In this document: one piece after another, positions 17,580-26,545 of the stretch | Position numbering within the stretch: position 1 is the first letter of the stretch | Layout: each line of letters starts with the position of its first letter | Source: Pedobacter frigiditerrae | GTDB lineage: Bacteria; Bacteroidota; Bacteroidia; Sphingobacteriales; Sphingobacteriaceae | Direction of reading: 5' to 3' | DNA length: 64,000 nucleotides | NCBI RefSeq assembly: GCF_032678705.1 | Contig: NZ_JAVTSS010000002.1 | Location: 1,488,001-1,552,000, forward strand | The notes under the pieces: model-generated | The model's database searches: none | What the model was told of the DNA's origin: nothing | What the model saw: only the letters and a program-made list of their open reading frames with translations | Position numbers and translations under genes: made by a program

Positions 17580-19544
17580 ATGAAAAAAATTCACAGTTTC
17601 TACATTTGCCTTGTCGCATTTAGTTGCGGAATAGTTTTTTCTTCTTTCGTAAGAAATTCAACCGTCGAAAAATTTAACTTACCTTATAAAAAAGCTGGAT
17701 TAACAGAACAGCAAGCGGCTGCGCATTTATTAAGCCGTTTTACTTATGGTGCCAAAGCAGGTGATGTTGATGCAGTGGTTAAAGAAGGCTTAGAAAAATG
17801 GTTAACACAACAATTAGTTGGTAAGCAAGATGATGCAAGCCTTAATCAAATGTTAGCTAAGTTCGAAGACATTAACTTAACCAATACAGAGGTAGAAAAC
17901 ATCTATCCAAGAAATGCACAGATTGTTCGTTATGCGGTTAAGGATGGTGTAATCCATAAAGATTCTGTAAATAAAGCTAATGGCAAAGAATATAGGGAGC
18001 AGATTTTAGCCTATATGAAAACCAAGGGTTATAAGCCTCAACAAGAATTATATCGTCAGTTTATTAGCCAAAAAATATTGAGGGCAACGTACACCAATAA
18101 TCAGCTACAAGAATTGATGACAGATTTTTGGTTTAATCATTTTAATGTTTCATTAAGTAAAAATCAATGTGCTTCTTATGTGCCGGCTTACGAGCGAGAT
18201 ATTATTCGGCCTAATGTGTTTGGCAAGTTTGAAAACCTAGTATTAAGTACCGCTAAATCTCCAGCAATGCTGATGTATTTAGATAATTTCAGCAGTGCTG
18301 GAACTAATGTGCCAATGGAAGCTGCTGCCAGCGATATGCAAATGGGAGGCAATGCTCAACAGCAACAACGCAGAAAGAAATTCCAACAAGCTGTTCAAAA
18401 AAATAAAGTACAACAAGGAAAAGGAAAAGCAGGCTTAAATGAAAATTACGCTCGTGAGGTAATGGAATTGCATACTTTGGGTGTTGATGGTGGTTATACG
18501 CAAAGCGATGTAACCCAAGCTGCCCGTGTTTTAACTGGCTGGACAATTGCACCAATGGGCGATAATGGTTACGGCGCTCCAATGAAAAAATTAATGGAAA
18601 CCGTGGGACAAGAAAATCTAGCTAAAAGAGGATTCGTGTTAGATGGTGATTTTATTTTTGCTGTAAATCGTCACGATAATGGAGAGAAAGTAGTTTTAGG
18701 CAAAAAATTCCCAGCTGGTGGTGGTTATGAGGAAGGAGTGGAGTTATTAAAAATGTTAGCTCATCACCAATCAACAGCTAAATTTATTTCTAGAAAATTA
18801 GCCACTCGTTTTGTGAACGATAATCCATCTCAAAGTTTGATAGATAAAATGGCAAAAACATTTTTATCAACTGATGGGGATATTAAAAGTGTTTTGATTA
18901 CAATGGCAAGTGCTCCAGAATTTTGGTCTAAAGAAGCTTTAAGAGAGAAAACTAAATCGCCTTTTGAATTAGCTATAAGCGCTGTTAGAAGTTTAGATGC
19001 AAAAGTTACCCAGCCTTATCAGTTATACACTTGGATTAGCAAAATGGGTCAGCAGATGTATTATTACCAGGCGCCTACAGGTTTTCCAGATAAAGGACAA
19101 TATTGGATAAATACAGGTTCGTTGTTAAATAGAATGAACTTCGGCTTGGCTCTAGCTTCTCAAAGAATTCCAGGGGTTACTTTTAATCTGGCAAAGATGA
19201 ATAACAATCACGAGCCAGAAAGTGCTGAAGCAGCCTTAGTTATTTATAGCAAACTATTTATGCCAGAGCGTAAATTGGATGAAACTATTGCTCGCTTAAA
19301 GCCAATGCTGAATGACCCAAATTTGCAAACAAATGTGGCAAATGCTGCGCAGAAATCGGCACCACCACAGCAAATGAATACCATGGCAAATGAAGATGCC
19401 AATATCATGGATGATGGTGGTCAAAAAGGAAAAGGTAAAAAGGCATTTGCAAATGCAACACCACAACAAAAAACAGGTACAAATACAATGTTGTCTCAAG
19501 TTGTAGGCGTAATTATAGGTTCACCAGAATTTCAACGTAAATAA
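17580..19544 (+). CDS. DUF1800 domain-containing protein, exported
   Basis: ATG 17580 is chosen over TTG 17550 because it starts the signal peptide MKKIHSFYICLVAFSCGIVF. The 654-residue product shows the DUF1800 core: AAHLLSRFTYGAKAGDVDAV near the N-terminus, LMTDFWFNHFNVSL, and NENYAREVMELHTLGVDGGYT followed by VLTGWTI. A Gln/Lys-rich insertion (about residues 250-290) and a low-complexity C-terminal stretch (QKGKGKKAF) are extra. The family is uncharacterised biochemically but nearly always sits beside a DUF1501 gene, as here (7 bp gap), suggesting a two-component extracytoplasmic function. No reaction is assigned. Confidence 0.88.
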   Translation: MKKIHSFYICLVAFSCGIVFSSFVRNSTVEKFNLPYKKAGLTEQQAAAHLLSRFTYGAKAGDVDAVVKEGLEKWLTQQLVGKQDDASLNQMLAKFEDINLTNTEVENIYPRNAQIVRYAVKDGVIHKDSVNKANGKEYREQILAYMKTKGYKPQQELYRQFISQKILRATYTNNQLQELMTDFWFNHFNVSLSKNQCASYVPAYERDIIRPNVFGKFENLVLSTAKSPAMLMYLDNFSSAGTNVPMEAAASDMQMGGNAQQQQRRKKFQQAVQKNKVQQGKGKAGLNENYAREVMELHTLGVDGGYTQSDVTQAARVLTGWTIAPMGDNGYGAPMKKLMETVGQENLAKRGFVLDGDFIFAVNRHDNGEKVVLGKKFPAGGGYEEGVELLKMLAHHQSTAKFISRKLATRFVNDNPSQSLIDKMAKTFLSTDGDIKSVLITMASAPEFWSKEALREKTKSPFELAISAVRSLDAKVTQPYQLYTWISKMGQQMYYYQAPTGFPDKGQYWINTGSLLNRMNFGLALASQRIPGVTFNLAKMNNNHEPESAEAALVIYSKLFMPERKLDETIARLKPMLNDPNLQTNVANAAQKSAPPQQMNTMANEDANIMDDGGQKGKGKKAFANATPQQKTGTNTMLSQVVGVIIGSPEFQRK

Positions 19545-19551
19545 AATTATC

Positions 19552-20826
19552 ATGACAAGTAGAAGAGGTTTTATCAAAGCCGGCGGACTGGCATTATTTG
19601 GAATTGGTTTAGGTGGTATTCCTGGCTTTTTAGCTGATGCTGTTGCAGGAACAACTACGCCAGGATTATTTAAAAAGAAAAAAATATTAGTTTGTATCTT
19701 TCAAAGAGGTGCAATGGATGGTTTGATGGCAGTAACGCCATTTACCGACCAATATTTAAAAGCGGCGAGACCAGGCTTGTTCATGACTGCTGCGCAAGGT
19801 GGAAAAAATAAACCACTAATTGACCTTGATGGTAAATTTGGATTACACCCATCGATGAGTGCTTTTGAACCTATGTTTCGTGAAAAACGCATGGCAATTG
19901 TGCATGGTATTGGTTCGCCAAATAATACACGTTCGCACTTTGATGCGCAAGATTACATGGAATCTGGAACACCATTTAGCAAAGGAACTGCAAGTGGCTG
20001 GTTAAATAGGGCTGTTGGTTTATTAGGTCATGATGCAGCAACTACGCCTTTTCAAGGTGTTAGTTTAACCTCATCGTTACCAAGGTCTTTTTATGGGGAT
20101 AATCCCGCTGTTGCGATAAAAAACTTAGCAGATTTTAATATTCAGTTGAAAGGAAATCAGGCTGGTGCTAATATGGCGTCAAAAAGCTTTGAAGATTTGT
20201 ACGACCAAACTTCGTCGGGCTTATTAAAAAACACTGGCAAGGAAAGTTTCGATGCCATTAAGATGCTTGATAAAACTGACACTAAAAATTACAGGCCAGA
20301 GAATAATGCCATTTATCCTGCAACTGCTTTAGGAAATTCATTAAAGCAAATTGCACAACTCATTAAAATGGATGTTGGTATGGAAGTAGCATTTGCTGAA
20401 TCTGGAGGTTGGGACACACACTTTAACCAAGGTACAGAAACTGGGATTTTTGCCCGTAACGTAAATGACTTAAGTGAAAGCATGATGGCTTTTTGGACTG
20501 ATATGGGTAAATACCAAGATGAAGTAACTGTGATGACGATGACTGAGTTTGGGCGTACCGTAGCGCAAAACGGAACAGGTGGTACAGACCATGGTCGTGC
20601 TTCATGTAATTTTATTTTAGGTAATAGTGTAAGCGGTGGAATGGTTCACGGTTTGGTTAACCCTTTAGCTAAAGAAAATTTAGAAGACGGCAGAGATTTA
20701 GCCGTAACTACGGATTTTAGAGCAGTATTTAGTGAAGTTGCCGATAAACACTTAGGCATACACAATGATAAAGTGCTCTTCCCAGATTGGTCTGGAAAAC
20801 AGATTGGTGTGATGAGGGGAGTTTAA
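19552..20826 (+). CDS. DUF1501 domain-containing protein, Tat-exported
   Basis: A 424-residue protein with a twin-arginine signal (SRRGFIKAGGLALFGIG, cleavage near DAVAG). The DUF1501 fold is a sulfatase/alkaline-phosphatase-like hydrolase: FQRGAMDGLMAVTPF, HPSMSAFEPMF, GIGSPNNTRSHFDAQDYMESG, SGGWDTHFNQG and TEFGRTVAQNGTGGTDHGRAS are the conserved blocks, with metal-ligand type His and Asp residues. It is 7 bp downstream of the DUF1800 gene and clearly cotranscribed with it. Use of the Tat route suggests it folds, perhaps with metal, in the cytoplasm. Function of the pair is unknown. Confidence 0.9.
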   Translation: MTSRRGFIKAGGLALFGIGLGGIPGFLADAVAGTTTPGLFKKKKILVCIFQRGAMDGLMAVTPFTDQYLKAARPGLFMTAAQGGKNKPLIDLDGKFGLHPSMSAFEPMFREKRMAIVHGIGSPNNTRSHFDAQDYMESGTPFSKGTASGWLNRAVGLLGHDAATTPFQGVSLTSSLPRSFYGDNPAVAIKNLADFNIQLKGNQAGANMASKSFEDLYDQTSSGLLKNTGKESFDAIKMLDKTDTKNYRPENNAIYPATALGNSLKQIAQLIKMDVGMEVAFAESGGWDTHFNQGTETGIFARNVNDLSESMMAFWTDMGKYQDEVTVMTMTEFGRTVAQNGTGGTDHGRASCNFILGNSVSGGMVHGLVNPLAKENLEDGRDLAVTTDFRAVFSEVADKHLGIHNDKVLFPDWSGKQIGVMRGV

Positions 20827-20861
20827 AAAAAGTATTTAGTAGTTAGAAATTAGTATTTAGA

Positions 20862-20890
20862 GATGGTTCGTGAAAAGCGAGCCATTTTTG
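20862..20890 (+). terminator. Hairpin terminator after the DUF1501 gene
   Basis: TGGTTCG (20864-20870) pairs with CGAGCCA (20878-20884, one G-U pair) and is followed by TTTTTG. It lies 36 bp after the DUF1501 stop codon. Confidence 0.6.
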
Positions 20891-20899
20891 TTGTATTGG

Positions 20900-21120
20900 T
20901 ATTTTATTTGAAAACGATTGTCTGTGCGTTTGGCTAAGCCTGCCCCGCTACCATTTCTGCCAATGAAAAATTGGCATCCATTCATATCGGGTTTATTTTT
21001 TAAAGCTAATGGTTCTTGGCGTCTAACAACCGTACAAATGACCCCCCAAACGTTAACATATAAACTTTATTGAAATAGAAACCCTACCTTTTCGCCTATC
21101 GGCTGGTGTCCCCAACCGCC
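20900..21120. repeat. Copy of a dispersed intergenic repeat (family A), left side of NACHT island
   Basis: No gene is seen between 20827 and 21124. The segment GGTTCTTGGCGTCTAACAAC, followed by CAAACGTTAACATATAAAC and GAAACCCTACCTTTTCG (21011-21093), closely parallels 24114-24214 in the same orientation. Other copies of the family lie near 32890, 40360, 50650 and 61470. It carries no coding frame. Confidence 0.6.
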
Positions 21121-21124
21121 GAAA

Positions 21125-21589
21125 TTATTGTATTATTTCGTGCCACGCTTTTTTAGGTCTGTCAGTTGGGTAACCTTCTTTGAGACGGTATTTTTTTCGC
21201 TCTTCGGTAAAGCTCCACCACGTTCTAGTAATATCTTTTGTGTCTGAAAAATTTACTACTAATCTGAATTGGTCTTCAACGCAAGGGTCAACCCAATAGC
21301 CCTTTTTCTGTTCGTATTCATCTGTCAGTTTTGCGCCGTCCTTATTTTTTAGTTCATTGAGCGAATAATAACCTAAAAACACCAAATCTTCGGCAAATTT
21401 TATCCCAATTGAAGGGACTGTTTGAAATTCAGCCAAAGCATATATTTCTTTTGCTCTTTCGGTTGTTGAGTTTAGCAATACTTCTAATTCGTCAATTCCA
21501 TAGTTAAGAATTTCAATTATCTTAACTTTATTCCTTTTTAGATTTGCTTTTTCAAGGTCGGTAAGTGGCAACTTAATGTTAGTCTTCAT
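21125..21589 (-). CDS. Helix-hairpin-helix protein, Cdd1 (pathogenicity locus) family
   Basis: A 154-residue cytoplasmic protein. The N-terminal segment LEVLLNSTTERAKEIYALAEFQTVPSIGIKFAEDLVFLGY contains a helix-hairpin-helix (PSIGIKFAEDLVFLGY) as in the Cdd1 family. The C-terminal part (KKGYWVDPCVEDQFRLVVNF and TRTWWSFTEERKKY) matches the family's conserved DPC and WWxFT elements. Helix-hairpin-helix proteins usually contact DNA non-specifically. The biological role of the family is unknown. It lies 176 bp downstream of a NACHT gene on the same strand, separated by an attC-like inverted repeat, in an accessory island. Joint action with the NACHT protein is not established. Confidence 0.82.
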   Translation of the reverse strand: MKTNIKLPLTDLEKANLKRNKVKIIEILNYGIDELEVLLNSTTERAKEIYALAEFQTVPSIGIKFAEDLVFLGYYSLNELKNKDGAKLTDEYEQKKGYWVDPCVEDQFRLVVNFSDTKDITRTWWSFTEERKKYRLKEGYPTDRPKKAWHEIIQ

Positions 21590-21657
21590 CTTCTGCGAAA
21601 GTTAGTAGATAATTGTTAATGTCTTCAATGGAAAATTCTTGACCGGTTATAATATAG

Positions 21658-21762
21658 ATAACGGTTTGGGGCTTTACGAAGTTGGCGGTTACATTAAATC
21701 TCTATGCACTATAACAGGTTGAAGATGAATCTCCGCCCATTTTGTAAAACCCATGTTAGGCG
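21658..21762 (-). repeat. attC-like imperfect inverted repeat after the NACHT gene
   Basis: The left arm 21660-21688 (begins AACGGTTTGGGGCTTTACG, ends TTGGCGG) and right arm 21733-21762 (begins CCGCCCATTTTGTAAAACCC) are largely complementary over about 20 positions, leaving a loop of 44 nt. On the minus strand the right arm begins GCCTAAC, which fits the integron R'' core RYYYAAC. The other end reads GTTATCT, which departs from GTTRRRY. It starts 4 bp after the NACHT stop codon, as attC sites do after cassette genes. No integrase gene is in the window. Confidence 0.5.
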
Positions 21763-21765
21763 TAG

Positions 21766-23733
21766 TTATATCCCCGCTAGCGTATCCTTTTGCTCATCAA
21801 TCGCATTTTCTTTTTCTATTTTATCGAGAAGTACTTTACATTTTTCATAGTCCAAAATGTGATTTTCATATGGTCTGGTCATAAATCCTTGAGATAGAGC
21901 AACATCTGTAATAACGTCAAAGATTTCCTTGACATTGATAGGATTGTTAATATCATCATCAAAACAAATTGCTTTGTTTTTGGGGAGATTTTTAACGATT
22001 TTTTCTACGGTATTTGCATTTTTTGCATTTTTAATTCGAAATATCGGTTCATTTTTAGAAATTAAAATATTAATAATTCCTTGTTCATATGTTGAAGCCA
22101 TTATTTGAAAGAAATGTTCTTTCTTTGAAACAGGCCTACTTATCATCTGGTTCATTGGCTCCTTTATTTTGGCTTCGAACTTCTTTCTAATAGTGCTGAA
22201 TTCTAAACGGGTTTCGCTCAAATAAAAACCGTGAGAAATTCCAAACGAAATAGCTTGTCGATCTCGAATTGCAATTTCTTTAATATCGTTAAAATCTCGA
22301 TATGTATTCTCACAGTAATTGATAAAGGATCTAACAATATTCCCAACTATGATTTTACGGAATGATTTGTATTCAATTTCATATAAAAAATCAATAATGT
22401 TAAGATAGTTTTCCTTTCTAGATTCATAGATTAATTGAATTATTTTTTCTTTGTCCTTTGATGTTCCAATAAACTCTGCAGCAAAGTAATCTTGTAAAGA
22501 TTTATGAGCCCATTTAAGAATGCTTCCTTCTCTTACGAATAACGGAACATTAGCCTCAATATCTTCTATGAAATCATTCTCCTTAAAATCTAATCCCACG
22601 CACTTGACCTTTGCTTCATGTATATATTTAACTAAATCCTGTTCATTATATTCGACTTTCACAATCTTTGCGGTATCATAAGCTAACTGCCTTAGTACCA
22701 GTCTGAAATCTTGAATGTCGAGGTTTGATTTTTTATTTCTCTTAAATCCATCTTTTGATAAGTCATGGTGTTTGTATAAAGCTCCGTATACATCATCATA
22801 AAAAGTGGATTTTTTAGATGGTAAATCTTTGTTGTAAGTGTATGTTTTATATAAGAGAGAAACTAGAAAAGGATTAACCAAAAACTCACGAACTTGAGTA
22901 TCCTTTTCTTTTATATTTTTAATAAGCTGGTCGCTAACTTTATTCTTATTAATTGAATCATACTTCTTTATAAGTTCGAAAGATTCCTCAATTCCCAGAG
23001 GTGTTATATGAAACATTTGAAACTCTCCGAAAGAAGTTAACGATGAGTCTGGTCTAGAAGTGAGAATAAACCAATTTTTACTTGCCTTGGAAACAAAGTC
23101 TTTTAAATCAATAATCACTTTCTCTCGATATTCATACTGTATTTCATCAAATCCGTCGAGGAGAATTGTGAAGCCACCAAGCTCTAAAAATTTAATTACA
23201 AGGTCTTTATCAAAAGATTGATCTATTGGATCTAGTTGATTGTAGATTTCATCAATTATACTGTGTTTATCATTTAGTTTTTTCAACTCAATTAATATGG
23301 GTATAGATAATTTTTGCTCAATTAGGCTAAGCCCTATCCATTTCATTAATGTTGATTTGCCCATTCCGGCAGTATCACTTATTACGATTCTTTGATACGG
23401 TTCTATAAATTCCTGCTTAAATAAATCAATTTTATATTCTTTATAGTCTTTGGTTGAACGGATTGAAAGAGGAAGATAAATTGATTTAATATTTATTTGT
23501 TGATTGGGGAAAACCAATATGTTAAGTGTGCTAAATTTCTGATATGATCTATTTAAATATTCTGTGAATTTACTTTCAAAGAAGTTTTCAATCATATCCC
23601 CTTGAGTTTTTTGTTTTTTTACCCACTTTTCTAATAACTTGATTTTAGGTGAAATCATTGTTGTAATTATGGGGTCAATAAAAGGCTTAGCAATTATTGC
23701 TATATCTTTAATGTCTGAGAGGTTAAGTTCCAT
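21766..23733 (-). CDS. NACHT domain NTPase (STAND family), candidate antiphage protein
   Basis: Start ATG 23733 is preferred over TTG 23763. The 655-residue product has a short N-terminal helical domain (residues 1-110, about 90 of them charged or helical). A NACHT NTPase follows: Walker A with Lys126 (ISDTAGMGKST), Walker B with Asp193 and Asp196-Glu197 (ILLDGFDEI), the sensor-like FILTSRPDSS, and a winged-helix-like section with FLVNPFLVSLLYKTY and WAHKSLQDYFAAEFI. The last 200 residues contain no leucine-rich or TPR repeats. This layout, a compact NACHT with a short C-terminal region, resembles the bacterial NLR-like proteins shown to stop phages. It is a single-gene unit. Defence function is inference. 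Confidence 0.87.
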   Translation of the reverse strand: MELNLSDIKDIAIIAKPFIDPIITTMISPKIKLLEKWVKKQKTQGDMIENFFESKFTEYLNRSYQKFSTLNILVFPNQQINIKSIYLPLSIRSTKDYKEYKIDLFKQEFIEPYQRIVISDTAGMGKSTLMKWIGLSLIEQKLSIPILIELKKLNDKHSIIDEIYNQLDPIDQSFDKDLVIKFLELGGFTILLDGFDEIQYEYREKVIIDLKDFVSKASKNWFILTSRPDSSLTSFGEFQMFHITPLGIEESFELIKKYDSINKNKVSDQLIKNIKEKDTQVREFLVNPFLVSLLYKTYTYNKDLPSKKSTFYDDVYGALYKHHDLSKDGFKRNKKSNLDIQDFRLVLRQLAYDTAKIVKVEYNEQDLVKYIHEAKVKCVGLDFKENDFIEDIEANVPLFVREGSILKWAHKSLQDYFAAEFIGTSKDKEKIIQLIYESRKENYLNIIDFLYEIEYKSFRKIIVGNIVRSFINYCENTYRDFNDIKEIAIRDRQAISFGISHGFYLSETRLEFSTIRKKFEAKIKEPMNQMISRPVSKKEHFFQIMASTYEQGIINILISKNEPIFRIKNAKNANTVEKIVKNLPKNKAICFDDDINNPINVKEIFDVITDVALSQGFMTRPYENHILDYEKCKVLLDKIEKENAIDEQKDTLAGI

Positions 23734-23763
23734 ATTAGTATTTATTTTTATAAATCTACACAA

Positions 23764-24636
23764 CTTTACTCATTTTAGATTAACCGATTATATCCGATTA
23801 ACTCCGACTAAATAATTTCCATTGTCGATTTTATAATGTGAATCTCAATTGGAGTAATCCAATAGTTTTTTATTATTGCTGAACATCCAGGTCAGCTAAT
23901 CATCAACTCAGAAAGGAATAGCTATTCCTAAAAAACTGTTGACGCTGTAAAGTTTTCGACGGTTGCTATAAGAAACTGTAACGGTTTGCACGGTGAAAAG
24001 GTAAGCGCCCAAAATTACGCCCAACTCGCCGCTTGGCGCAACTTTTCCTTTTTTAATCATTTATAAATGAATATACTCGATTAATTTAGGATTTATAAAT
24101 CTTATTAAGCTACTTGTTCTTGGCATTTAGCAACTGAACAAAAGAACCGCCAAATGTTAAACTATAAACCTTTCCCGATAGCTATCGGGAGAAACGGAAA
24201 CCCCGACCTTTTCGAGTTGTAGTGAAAAGAAGGGCTGCAATTGCCATGAAATACTGACATTGTCCCAAAGGGACTCCTTTGGAGTTTTTCTAGAGATATT
24301 TTAACACTAGGCCTTGCTTCACGAGAATCCCTATCTTATCAGCTGTTATATCGCATTAGGATACCCAATCGAGTTGGGTATGACGAACTAAATTTTGTTC
24401 CTCGTTCGAAATAACGGTTTGGTTAGGTCTGGTACTTTTCGCTTTGGTCTTTCAGCTTTCCCTCTCTTCCTGTAACTTATTTGATGATTATTGCTTAAAA
24501 CTTAGGCTTTCCTTATCTTTCAAACAGAAAACTAACTCATAAACTTATAGAATGAAACCATCATGAGCTTACAGCTTTTAAAATACAATTAATATGCTCA
24601 TGATAGCTTCATGGCTATTAAAAAACAAATTATATA
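23764..24636. repeat. 873-bp gene-free region with attC-like and family A repeats
   Basis: No open frame of useful length is seen. It holds the decamer TAACGGTTTG at 23979 and 24412, which also starts the attC-like repeat at 21659. An imperfect inverted repeat (GTGAAAAGGTAAGCGCC, 23993, against GGCGCAACTTTTCC ending at 24054) lies just upstream of the NACHT gene. A copy of family A is at about 24114-24214 and includes the perfect palindrome TCCCGATAGCTATCGGGA (24173-24190). CCAAAG/CTTTGG and ACCCAATCGAGTTGGGT hairpins follow. Short paired words (CATGAGCTTACAGCTTTT; GCTCATGATAGCTTCATGGC) precede the M28 gene. Confidence 0.6.
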
Positions 24637-26205
24637 ATGATGAAAACTACCCAAAAATCTAGATTGTTGCTTTTTGTGGCAACGATGCTGAGCAGCAGTT
24701 TAGCCTTTGCTCAAACTAAGGAAGCATTTGTTTCAAGCGTTACCAAAGAAGCTACTGAAAATTCTCAATTAGAGAAATTAGCACATGAACTTTTTGATGT
24801 TGTTGGTCCGCGATTAGTTGGAACACCACAAATGAAACAAGCTGGCGATTGGGCAGTAAAAAAATATGGAGATTGGGGTATTTCTGCTAAAATGGAAAAG
24901 TGGGGCGAATGGCGTGGATGGGAAAGAGGAATTACGCACATTGATTTAGTAAGCCCGAGATTAAGAACTTTAGAGGGTACACAATTGGCTTGGAGCCCAT
25001 CTACAGTTAAAGGAAAACCAATTAATGCAGAAGCAATCGTATTGCCATTAGTTGCAGATTCGATGGCATTTGCAAAATGGTTGCCAAGCGTAAAAGGTAA
25101 ATTGGTTTTAATTTCGCAAGCGCAAATTTCTGGCCGACCAGATAAAAACTACGAAGATTTTGCCACAAAAGACGGATTGGCGAAGTTTAAGAAAGATAAA
25201 GAAGAAGCGGCAAAAGCTTGGAGAGATAGGTTGGCAAAAACTGGTATGAATGCTAAAAATTTAGCTTTGGCTATCGAAAAAGCTGGAGCAGCTGGTATCA
25301 TTATCAACAACTGGTCTGCAGGATGGGGAGTTGATAAAGTTTTTGGTGCAAATACCACTAAAATTCCTACAGTAGATTTATCTGTTGAAGATTATGGATT
25401 AGTTTATCGTTTAGCAGAATATGGCAACAAACCAATGCTTAGAATCGAGTCTGAATCGAAAGAATTAGGTGTAGTGCCAACGTTTAACACATTGGCAGAA
25501 ATTAAAGGGAATGAGAAGCCAAATGAGTACGTAATGTTATCAGCTCACTTTGATTCATGGGATGCTTCTAGCGGTGCTACAGACAACGGTACTGGAACTA
25601 TCATGATGATGGAAGCGATGCGTTTGCTTAAAAAATTCTATCCAAATCCTAAAAGAACAATTTTAGTTGGGCATTGGGCAAGTGAAGAGCAAGGCTTAAA
25701 TGGTTCAAGAGCGTTTACAGAAGACCATCCAGAAATTATAAATAATTTACAAGCATTGTTTAACCAAGATAACGGTACTGGAAGAGTTGTAAATATTGGC
25801 GGTGCTGGTTTTGCGAAAGCAAAAGACTTTTTACCAAGATGGTTAGCTGCTGTTCCTGATACCATTAAAAATCAAATCAAAACTAATTTCCCAGGTACGC
25901 CAAGTGGTGGTGGTTCTGATAATGCTTCATTTGTTGCTGCTGGTGCATTAGGTTTTTCTTTAGGCGCATTGCCTTGGGATTATTTCAGTTACACTTGGCA
26001 CACCAATCGTGATACTTATGATAAAGTTGTATTTGATGAAGTTAGAAGCAATGCAATTTTAGCTGCTATTTTAGTTTACATGGCTTGCGAAGACCCAGAG
26101 AGAACATCGAATGAAAAAGCACCAATGTCGGTTAACCCTAGAACAAACCAGCCAGGTGTTTGGCCAGCTCCAGTTAAGGCAAATCGTAAAGGCGGATTGA
26201 ATTAG
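24637..26205 (+). CDS. M28 family zinc aminopeptidase, secreted, with PA domain
   Basis: A 522-residue protein with a signal peptide ending SSLAFAQ (residue 25; a second ATG at 24640 is equally possible). A PA insert (about residues 130-270) includes GAAGIIINNWSAGWG. The catalytic M28 domain then has the five-ligand pattern of co-catalytic zinc peptidases: SAHFDSWDASSGATDNGTG (first His and bridging Asp), GHWASEEQGLNGS (general-base Glu and Glu ligand), FNQDNGTG (Asp), and YTWHTNRDTYD (last His). It is expected to remove N-terminal residues from peptides in the periplasm. Length is usual. Stand-alone gene, followed by a strong terminator. Confidence 0.9.
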   Translation: MMKTTQKSRLLLFVATMLSSSLAFAQTKEAFVSSVTKEATENSQLEKLAHELFDVVGPRLVGTPQMKQAGDWAVKKYGDWGISAKMEKWGEWRGWERGITHIDLVSPRLRTLEGTQLAWSPSTVKGKPINAEAIVLPLVADSMAFAKWLPSVKGKLVLISQAQISGRPDKNYEDFATKDGLAKFKKDKEEAAKAWRDRLAKTGMNAKNLALAIEKAGAAGIIINNWSAGWGVDKVFGANTTKIPTVDLSVEDYGLVYRLAEYGNKPMLRIESESKELGVVPTFNTLAEIKGNEKPNEYVMLSAHFDSWDASSGATDNGTGTIMMMEAMRLLKKFYPNPKRTILVGHWASEEQGLNGSRAFTEDHPEIINNLQALFNQDNGTGRVVNIGGAGFAKAKDFLPRWLAAVPDTIKNQIKTNFPGTPSGGGSDNASFVAAGALGFSLGALPWDYFSYTWHTNRDTYDKVVFDEVRSNAILAAILVYMACEDPERTSNEKAPMSVNPRTNQPGVWPAPVKANRKGGLN

Positions 26206-26281
26206 AAATGGAAAGAAGAAGAGTTGATAGTCCATAGTTAATAGACTACTTGCTTTATTGCAAAGCTGAACAACAATATCT

Positions 26282-26316
26282 AAAGAAGCCTTTCAGGAAA
26301 CTGGAAGGCTTCTTTA
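26282..26316 (+). terminator. Rho-independent-type hairpin after M28 gene
   Basis: AAGAAGCCTT (26283-26292) pairs with AAGGCTTCTT (26305-26314), a perfect 10-bp stem that can be extended, with short A and T tracts around it. It lies about 77 bp after the peptidase stop. Confidence 0.75.
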
Positions 26317-26421
26317 TGTTATAGCTTTACCTATAATAAGTTCATTATTGGTCTGGATCTTCCATTTGAACGTAGGGTTAAAAAATATGTACTTTTTAAC
26401 AAATGACCCTTGAGGTTAAAC

Positions 26422-26466
26422 TGATGTGGCTTTTTCTGATGAGTTAGACAAAACTTAGCCACATCA
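26422..26466. repeat. Perfect 10-bp inverted repeat ahead of the SUMF1-like gene
   Basis: TGATGTGGCT (26422-26431) and AGCCACATCA (26457-26466) are exact complements with a 25-nt loop. The 340-bp gap otherwise holds only the M28 terminator. It could be an operator or a leader hairpin; there is no direct sign of which. Confidence 0.45.
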
Positions 26467-26545
26467 TTTACTTTAGATTAAGAAATGTATACGCTTAGTT
26501 AATATCTGTTCTCAATTCCAATTTTCTTTTTCTATTTTTAGTGCC

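Noticed and set aside
21125..23733. Cdd1-type gene and NACHT gene as a two-gene defence operon
   Set aside because: A 176-bp spacer with an attC-like inverted repeat separates them, which suggests independent cassettes; no evidence for joint function was found.
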